Assembly: GCA_008363385.1 (NCBI GenBank)
Contig: RHKY01000003.1
Location: forward strand, 124,001 to 188,000
Source: Acidobacteriota bacterium
GTDB taxonomy: Bacteria > Acidobacteriota > Thermoanaerobaculia > UBA5066
Reading direction: 5' to 3'
DNA: 64,000 bases
Shown here piece by piece: positions 63,770-64,000 of this stretch (its first letter is position 1; the number at the start of each line of letters is the position of its first letter). Below the pieces are notes generated by a model that made no database searches, was not told the DNA's origin, and saw only the letters and a list, made by a program, of their open reading frames with translations. The position numbers and the translations under genes were made by a program.

Positions 63770-64000
63770 TTGTCGAGAGCTCCGCGAGACGCCTCCGGCC
63801 CGGCCCGGACGGGCGTTTCGCGGGCTGCCACCGCCCTGGCCTGCCTCCTCGTGGTCGGTTCGGGTGCGGAACTCTGGCGGCTGTCGCGCGAATCGCCTCC
63901 GGTCGACTTCTTCACGAACTGGCTGGTCGCCCGCGCCGTCGAGACCGGGCGGGTCGACGACCCGTGGTCGGCGCAGGGTCGTCGGACCCTCGGCGGGATC
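63770..64000 (+). CDS. membrane protein, possibly GT-C/DUF2029 glycosyltransferase (5' part only)
   Basis: The start of a gene cut by the window edge; 77 codons are visible. The TTG at 63770 follows GGAGGAGG by 7 nt. A basic N-terminus leads into one hydrophobic helix (TALACLLVVGSGAELW), then VDFFTNWLVARAVETGRVDDPWSAQGRR. The pattern of a first helix followed by D..xNW..ARA...G..DDPWS is like the first periplasmic loop of DUF2029/GT87-type glycosyltransferases, but too little is present to be sure. A TATCCT box lies at 63681-63686. Confidence 0.55.
   Translation, partial: MSRAPRDASGPARTGVSRAATALACLLVVGSGAELWRLSRESPPVDFFTNWLVARAVETGRVDDPWSAQGRRTLGGI

Overview
This is a very GC-rich chromosomal window (well over 70 % G+C by eye) with dense, mostly single-copy bacterial genes. 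It has no rRNA, tRNA, CRISPR array, intact insertion sequence or recognisable phage gene. The gene content points to Acidobacteriota, possibly a Thermoanaerobaculia-like lineage. The clues are two large DUF5916/CBM9-like outer-membrane proteins, secreted proteins ending in a 'PCRL.DTR ... NVTAVG ... RANNAV ... GWFE' domain, many Ser/Thr kinases and GAF/PP2C/GGDEF signalling proteins, and an NrfD-type electron-transfer module. This assignment is inferred from family content, not from a phylogenetic marker.

Layout. 0-9.7 kb: metK, a small SpoT-like HD hydrolase, a DUF5916 protein, a LytS/LytTR two-component pair, a GT-C glycosyltransferase, a YdjM-like membrane protein and psuG. 9.7-21 kb: a GAF-PP2C phosphatase, a C69 dipeptidase, a second DUF5916 protein, an SRPBCC protein, a BNR-repeat protein and a large propeller histidine kinase. 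21-34 kb: a cytidylate-kinase-like protein, a Ser/Thr kinase fused to a receiver, a TolB-like lipoprotein, a protein resembling plant IQM proteins, apaH, a DUF3365 haem protein, a secreted phosphoesterase, a GAF/zinc-ribbon/Ser-Thr kinase and an ADP-forming acyl-CoA ligase with its domains in ATP-grasp-first order. 34-45 kb: a GGDEF protein, ispG, a tandem Usp, then a minus-strand electron-transfer operon (tetrahaem cytochrome, four-cluster Fe-S protein, NrfD) followed by a DUF2339 membrane protein, and an aspzincin-like metalloprotease. 45-58.5 kb: an FMN reductase, an FG-GAP protein, a DUF2238 protein, a subtilase, a cupin, a 1384-residue DUF3857/transglutaminase/TPR protein, and a response regulator-kinase-ABC transporter cluster. 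58.5-64 kb: an orphan ParA, an LTA4-hydrolase-like aminopeptidase, small secreted proteins, a ferredoxin, a gene remnant and the start of a membrane protein cut by the window edge.

How the genes work together. Four tight clusters are supported by start/stop overlaps: 4682-6522 (kinase and regulator), 8194-9692 (psuG and YdjM-like), 40140-42581 (cytochrome, Fe-S, NrfD) and 54442-58435 (regulator, kinase, ABC ATPase, permease). The rest is mostly single genes, many of them signalling or secreted.

The most notable signals are these. (1) At least nine genes lack a usable Shine-Dalgarno but carry a TAnnnT-like -10 box only 6-9 nt before the start codon, which suggests leaderless transcription. 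(2) The protein at 25292-26602 resembles plant IQM calmodulin-binding proteins along much of its length. (3) The acyl-CoA ligase at 31710 is permuted. (4) Two unrelated secreted proteins share a C-terminal domain. (5) A possible structured leader lies upstream of metK. (6) A 21-nt repeat is shared by two convergent gene junctions. Start codons are often GTG or TTG; where I moved a start from the longest reading frame, the reason is given in the entry.
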